NCBI GenBank assembly: GCA_028868825.1
Contig: JAGWTU010000019.1
Location: forward strand, 1 to 64,000
From: Burkholderiales bacterium
Lineage (GTDB): Bacteria; Pseudomonadota; Gammaproteobacteria; Burkholderiales; Burkholderiaceae_C
Reading direction: 5' to 3'
Length of the DNA stretch: 64,000 bases
Of the stretch, positions 59,865 through 64,000 are shown one piece after another (position 1 is the first letter of the stretch; each line of letters begins with the position of its first letter). The notes below the pieces were generated by a model. That model saw nothing but the letters and a program-made list of their open reading frames with translations, made no database searches and was not told where the DNA came from. The position numbers were made by a program, and so were the translations under genes.

Positions 59865-61141
59865 GTCTCGAGGTGCAGCCGCCCCTGTGACTTCAGCGCC
59901 GCGCCGACGGCGTCCCAGTTCTGCCCGGCCTGCTGCGCGATGTCGCGCAGCGCCAGCATCACGCCCTGCTCCATCGCCTTGAGCCCGCAGACGTAGAAGC
60001 AGGCATGCGCGTCGGCGAGCAGCGGCGCGAGGTCGGCGGCGCGCTCGCGCATCAGGTCCTGCACATAGCGCTTGGGTGCGCCGCTCGTGCGCGAGAACGC
60101 GAAATTGATGTCGATGAAGTCCTTGGGCAGGTTCTGCAGCGGACCGAAGTACGGCAGTTCCTCCTTCGTGCGCGCGCCGAAGAACAGCAGCAGCTTGCCG
60201 CCCTCGAACTTGCCCGAGGCGCGCAGCCGGCGCCGCCATTCGGTCATCGCCCGCATCGGCGCGCTGCCGGTGCCGGTGCAGATCATCACGATGTGGCTGC
60301 GCGGGTGGTTGGGCATCAGGAAGCTGGTGCCGAAGGGGCCGATCACCTGCACCTTGTCACCCACCTGCAGGTCGCACAGGTAGTTGCTGGCGACGCCGCG
60401 CACGGGCCGGCCCTGATGATCCTCGAGCACGCGCTTGATCGTCAGCGAGACGTTGTTGTAGCCCGGCCGCTCGCCGTTGCGCGGACTGGCGATCGAGTAT
60501 TGGCGCGCATGGTGCGGCCGACCCGCATCGTCGCTGCCCGGTGGCACGATGCCGATCGACTGGCCTTCGAGCACCGGGAAGGGCATGGCGCCGAAATCGA
60601 GCACGAGGTGGTGCGTGTCGTATTCGCGCCCGACCTCGGTGACGCGGACATTGCCGACCACCGTCGCGGTGATCGTCTTCTCGGCCGCCTTGGGGCCGTA
60701 GAGATTCGTGTAGGCATGCGCCGCCGACCAGGGTGGCAGCGTCGCGTTGTAGCGACCGCTGTCGAAGTCGGCCTGGCCGGCGGGGTCGGCGACGGCAGGC
60801 TCAACGGCCGGCGCCGCCTCGACCGCCGCCTCGGCATTCGCCCCCGCTTCGGCCAGTTGCGCCGGCGTCAGCTCGGCCGGCAGGCTGTCCCAGAGCAGTT
60901 GCTCCTCGACGCTGTAGGCCTGCAGCCGTGGCATGCGGCGGTAGTTGTCGATGCTGCCGGTGGGGCAGGGCGAGATGCAGTCGTTGCACCAGTTGCATTT
61001 CGCCGCGTCGACGACGTAATTGCGCGAGTCGTGTGTGATCGCGCCCTGCGGGCACATCGTCTCGCAGGTGTTGCAGCGGATGCAGATCTCGGGGTCGATC
61101 AAATGCTGCCGGATGACCTCCGAGGCGACGGGCGCGTCCAT
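59858..61141 (-). CDS. boxA: Benzoyl-CoA 2,3-epoxidase reductase subunit BoxA
   Basis: Two N-terminal 4Fe-4S motifs ('[14 protein letters not shown]', '[14 protein letters not shown]') plus FNR-like reductase; next to boxB. Confidence 0.93.
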   Translation of the reverse strand: MDAPVASEVIRQHLIDPEICIRCNTCETMCPQGAITHDSRNYVVDAAKCNWCNDCISPCPTGSIDNYRRMPRLQAYSVEEQLLWDSLPAELTPAQLAEAGANAEAAVEAAPAVEPAVADPAGQADFDSGRYNATLPPWSAAHAYTNLYGPKAAEKTITATVVGNVRVTEVGREYDTHHLVLDFGAMPFPVLEGQSIGIVPPGSDDAGRPHHARQYSIASPRNGERPGYNNVSLTIKRVLEDHQGRPVRGVASNYLCDLQVGDKVQVIGPFGTSFLMPNHPRSHIVMICTGTGSAPMRAMTEWRRRLRASGKFEGGKLLLFFGARTKEELPYFGPLQNLPKDFIDINFAFSRTSGAPKRYVQDLMRERAADLAPLLADAHACFYVCGLKAMEQGVMLALRDIAQQAGQNWDAVGAALKSQGRLHLETY

Positions 61142-61146
61142 GGCGT

Positions 61147-62574
<1,428 letters not shown>

Positions 62575-62600
62575 TCGGTTCTGCTCCAGGAGATGTTCGT

Positions 62601-64000
62601 TCAGACGCGATGCCAGTCGAAGGCGGCCTTGTCGCCTTTTCCATAGACTTTCAATGCACCCTTTTCGCCGACCGCGTTGGGGCGCTGGAAGATCCAGTTC
62701 TGCCAGGCGGTGAGGCGGCCGAAGACGCGCGTGACCATGTTCTCGGGGCCGTTGAAGCGCAGGTTTGCCTCCATGCCGGTGAGCGCGTCGGGGCTCATCG
62801 CGACGCGTTCCTCGACGGCGATGCGCACCTCGTCGGCCCAGTCGATGTCGTCGGGGTTGCTCGTCACGAGGCCCAGTGCCAGCGCCGCGTCGGCGTCCAG
62901 CGGCTCGCCGATCTTCGCGCGCAGGGCGGCCAGCGGAAGCGCCTCGTCGTAATAGCGGCGCTGCAGACGGCTCTGGCCGGTGGCCATCGGATAGAGACCG
63001 AAATTCACGTCGCCGACAGTGAGCTTGGGGCTGCGCGCCGCATCGTCGGGCAGCATCAGTTGGTAGCTGCGGTCGCAGACCAGGGCGAGCTCGAGGAAGC
63101 TGCCGGCAAAGCAGGAGCCCGGCTCGATGAGCGCGAACAGGCTGCGCGAGCTGACGTCGAAGCGGCTCAGCGTGCGGCGCAGCATGCCGGTCGTCTCGCG
63201 CACCAGCCAATGGTCCTTGTGCGCGAGCAGCGTCGCGTCCATCGCCAGCACGGCGGCGGCGTCGCCCGCGGTCTTGATCAGCCAGGTGCCGATCTCGAGC
63301 TCGTTCGTGCGCATCGACAGGATCGCGTCGTCGAGTTCGCGCGCCAGCGCCAGCGGATACCAGGCGGCGCCGGCCGCCTCGATGTCGGCGACAGTGGTCG
63401 GCAGCGCCGCAGAAGGGCCGCGCACGGTCCAGGTCGCGGTGCGGCGGGCGCGGTCGATCTCGACCGAGACGTTGGGGTAATGCAGTCCGTCGGCCTCGAT
63501 GCGCCGCGAGATCGGCGTCAGCGCGACGCCGCGCGCGCTGCTCGGGCGGTCGCTTTGCGCGGCGAGTTCGAGCGCGCGCTCCTGCACCTTGGCGGCGAAG
63601 ACCGCCGGCTTGGCGATGGCGTCGACGAGGCGCCAGTCCTTGGCCTTCTGGCCGCGCACACCCTCGGTCGTCGTGCAGAAGATGTCGGCGAGGTCGTGGC
63701 GCACATGGCGCTTGTCGGTGACGCGGGTCAGGCCGCCGGTGCCCGGCAGCACGCCCAGCAGCGGCACCTCGGGCAGGCTGACGGCGCTGCTGCGGTCGTC
63801 GACGAGGATGATCTCGTCGCAGGCCAGTGCCAGCTCGTAGCCGCCACCGGCGCAGGCGCCGTTGACGGCGGCGAGGAACTTCAGCCCGCTGTGCGCCGAC
63901 GAGTCCTCGAGGCCGTTGCGCGTCTCGTTCGTGAACTTGCAGAAGTTCACCTTCCAGGCATGGCTGCTGACGCCGAGCATGAAGATGTTGGCGCCCGAGC
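62601..64000 (-). CDS. boxC: 2,3-epoxybenzoyl-CoA dihydrolase BoxC (5' end beyond the window)
   Basis: Two crotonase-like halves ('AAVNGACAGGGYELALACDEIILVDD', 'LIEPGSCFAGSFLELALVCDRSYQL'); open at the right edge. Confidence 0.92.
   Translation of the reverse strand, partial: SGANIFMLGVSSHAWKVNFCKFTNETRNGLEDSSAHSGLKFLAAVNGACAGGGYELALACDEIILVDDRSSAVSLPEVPLLGVLPGTGGLTRVTDKRHVRHDLADIFCTTTEGVRGQKAKDWRLVDAIAKPAVFAAKVQERALELAAQSDRPSSARGVALTPISRRIEADGLHYPNVSVEIDRARRTATWTVRGPSAALPTTVADIEAAGAAWYPLALARELDDAILSMRTNELEIGTWLIKTAGDAAAVLAMDATLLAHKDHWLVRETTGMLRRTLSRFDVSSRSLFALIEPGSCFAGSFLELALVCDRSYQLMLPDDAARSPKLTVGDVNFGLYPMATGQSRLQRRYYDEALPLAALRAKIGEPLDADAALALGLVTSNPDDIDWADEVRIAVEERVAMSPDALTGMEANLRFNGPENMVTRVFGRLTAWQNWIFQRPNAVGEKGALKVYGKGDKAAFDWHRV

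Overview
The window has two parts. Positions 1 to ~24.5 kb are the visible right-hand part of a genomic island of visibly lower GC. It starts with a Tn554-like integrase module (large tyrosine recombinase plus a DUF6262-like partner). Next is a same-strand defence block, hsdM-hsdS-mcrB-mcrC-hsdR, followed by a 2043-aa nuclease-STAND (Avs-like) protein, two DUF4365-like putative nucleases and an unusual 826-aa protein read as phosphorylase(PNP)-trypsin-phosphorylase(PNP). An XRE regulator with a 30-bp symmetric operator candidate and an orphan ORF lie before the right boundary. Positions ~24.55 to 64 kb are high-GC chromosomal backbone of a betaproteobacterium (Burkholderiales-like, by inference). 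It carries Smr/RadC, cytochrome c4, a cytochrome-porin-like protein, PhnD-rhodanese, sulfite dehydrogenase SorAB, an SlpA-like PPIase, IspH, SerS, tRNA-Ser(CGA), a mirrored pair of Spy/CpxP-RR-HK modules, a type IV minor-pilin/PilY1 operon, an LldR-like regulator with D-LDH and lactate permease, a PEP-CTERM GDSL esterase and a box (aerobic benzoyl-CoA) cluster that runs off the right edge. The best candidate for an undescribed system is 13059-22811: STAND-nuclease, DUF4365 x2 and PNP-trypsin-PNP. All domain calls come from reading motifs by eye; no database search was run.
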